The notes beneath the pieces were generated by a model that saw only the letters and a list, made by a program, of their open reading frames with translations, made no database searches and had not been told where the DNA came from. DNA of 48,345 nt from a virus. The position numbers and the translations under genes are program-made. The DNA is taken from positions 1-48,345 of the IMG/VR virus record IMGVR_UViG_3300037258_000663; one strand, written 5' to 3'. Below, one piece after another: positions 48,113 through 48,345 of this stretch (its first letter is position 1; each line of letters begins with the position of its first letter).

Positions 48113-48345
48113 ATGACGCAGCCGCTAGAACCTGCCTCCGCGCAGCCGCCGTCCAGCGCTCCGCCGAAAATGAATCGTCGCTGGGTCACCGCCGCACTGC
48201 TGGTGGTGATGGTGCTGGCCGCCATGGAACTGACCGTCACCAGCACGGCCCTGCCCACGATTATTGGTGATTTGCACGGATTGGAGCACTATTCGTGGGT
48301 CACGTCGGTGTATTTGCTGATGTGCACCGTCAGTATGCCGGTCTA
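48113..48345 (+). CDS. MFS multidrug exporter, DHA2-type, partial (runs off the right edge)
   Basis: Seventy-seven residues are visible. A proline-rich lead (MTQPLEPASAQPPSSAPPKM) is followed by the first two membrane helices with RRWVTAALLVVMVLAAMELT, then VTSTALPTIIGDLHGLEHYSW, the hallmark of EmrB/QacA-type 14-helix drug:proton antiporters (motif with DxTxVNxALP, here ELTVTSTALP). A GTG (48083) or TTG (48098) further upstream in frame could also start it. It is a host gene. Confidence 0.85.
   Translation, partial: MTQPLEPASAQPPSSAPPKMNRRWVTAALLVVMVLAAMELTVTSTALPTIIGDLHGLEHYSWVTSVYLLMCTVSMPV

Noticed and set aside
1-48345. CRISPR arrays, insertion sequences, rRNA
   Set aside because: No regular direct repeat-spacer pattern, transposase with terminal repeats, or rRNA sequence was seen.

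Overview
The window holds one complete integrated temperate siphovirus-type prophage of about 45.1 kb inside a bacterial chromosome. It is bounded by a 44-bp perfect direct repeat made from the 3' half of a tRNA-Cys gene (attL 668-711, attR 45745-45788). Host sequence remains at both ends: a partial minus-strand gene of unknown function and the tRNA-Cys on the left, and a hybrid sensor histidine kinase plus the start of a DHA2-type MFS exporter on the right. The style of the genes (GC-rich, NarL-type kinase with PAS domains, tRNA-Cys without encoded CCA, proteins rich in CxxC motifs) suggests a Planctomycetota host, probably Pirellulales-like. This is inference; no 16S or other marker gene is present.

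Every convincing prophage gene lies on the + strand. From the left: two tandem, similarly folded non-coding RNA candidates, each ending in a terminator (765-876 and 945-1070); a zinc-ribbon membrane protein; a tyrosine integrase (1938-3020); an early operon with mostly 4-bp ATGA overlaps (3437-7876) carrying a divergent CsrA-like protein, a winged-helix replication-type protein, a ParB-like protein and a small sigma-region-4-like HTH protein; and a 1033-residue protein with a full ParB core in its second half. Next come a GNAT acetyltransferase, a canonical CsrA, two HTH plus zinc-finger proteins, and an accessory cassette (14.8-19.8 kb). That cassette has a papain-like protease, a cysteine-rich membrane protein, a 33-residue one-span membrane peptide, a secreted trypsin-like protease with a collagen-like tail, two tandem 64-residue paralogues, a phospholipase-D-family protein and a small membrane protein. 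No canonical endolysin is visible, so this cassette is the best candidate for lysis or egress.

The structural module runs from 19.8 to 44.1 kb: spike-base-like protein, LamG-like binding protein, small and large (GpA-type) terminase, gpW-like connector, lambda-type portal, prohead protease with an in-frame nested scaffold start, DUF2190-type decoration protein, Mu gpT-type major capsid protein, head-tail joining proteins, tube, spike, tail chaperones G and G-T (probable -1 frameshift at an A-AAT-TTA heptamer), a short tape measure, distal tail and hub proteins, and a large tail fibre. The fibre's C-terminal part looks more AT-rich than its surroundings. Its N-terminal anchor module is duplicated as a separate upstream gene.

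The right end carries a tRNA-Phe-like 3' fragment with no matching 5' acceptor strand, a strong 25-nt palindrome, a stand-alone ParB-type HTH gene, a strong terminator, and a separately transcribed exported-protein gene next to attR. Two short DNA words recur three times each: a 15-mer at 14692, 19494 and 24548, and a 14-mer at 12316, 18846 and 34180. They look like phage-specific regulatory or module-boundary sequences.
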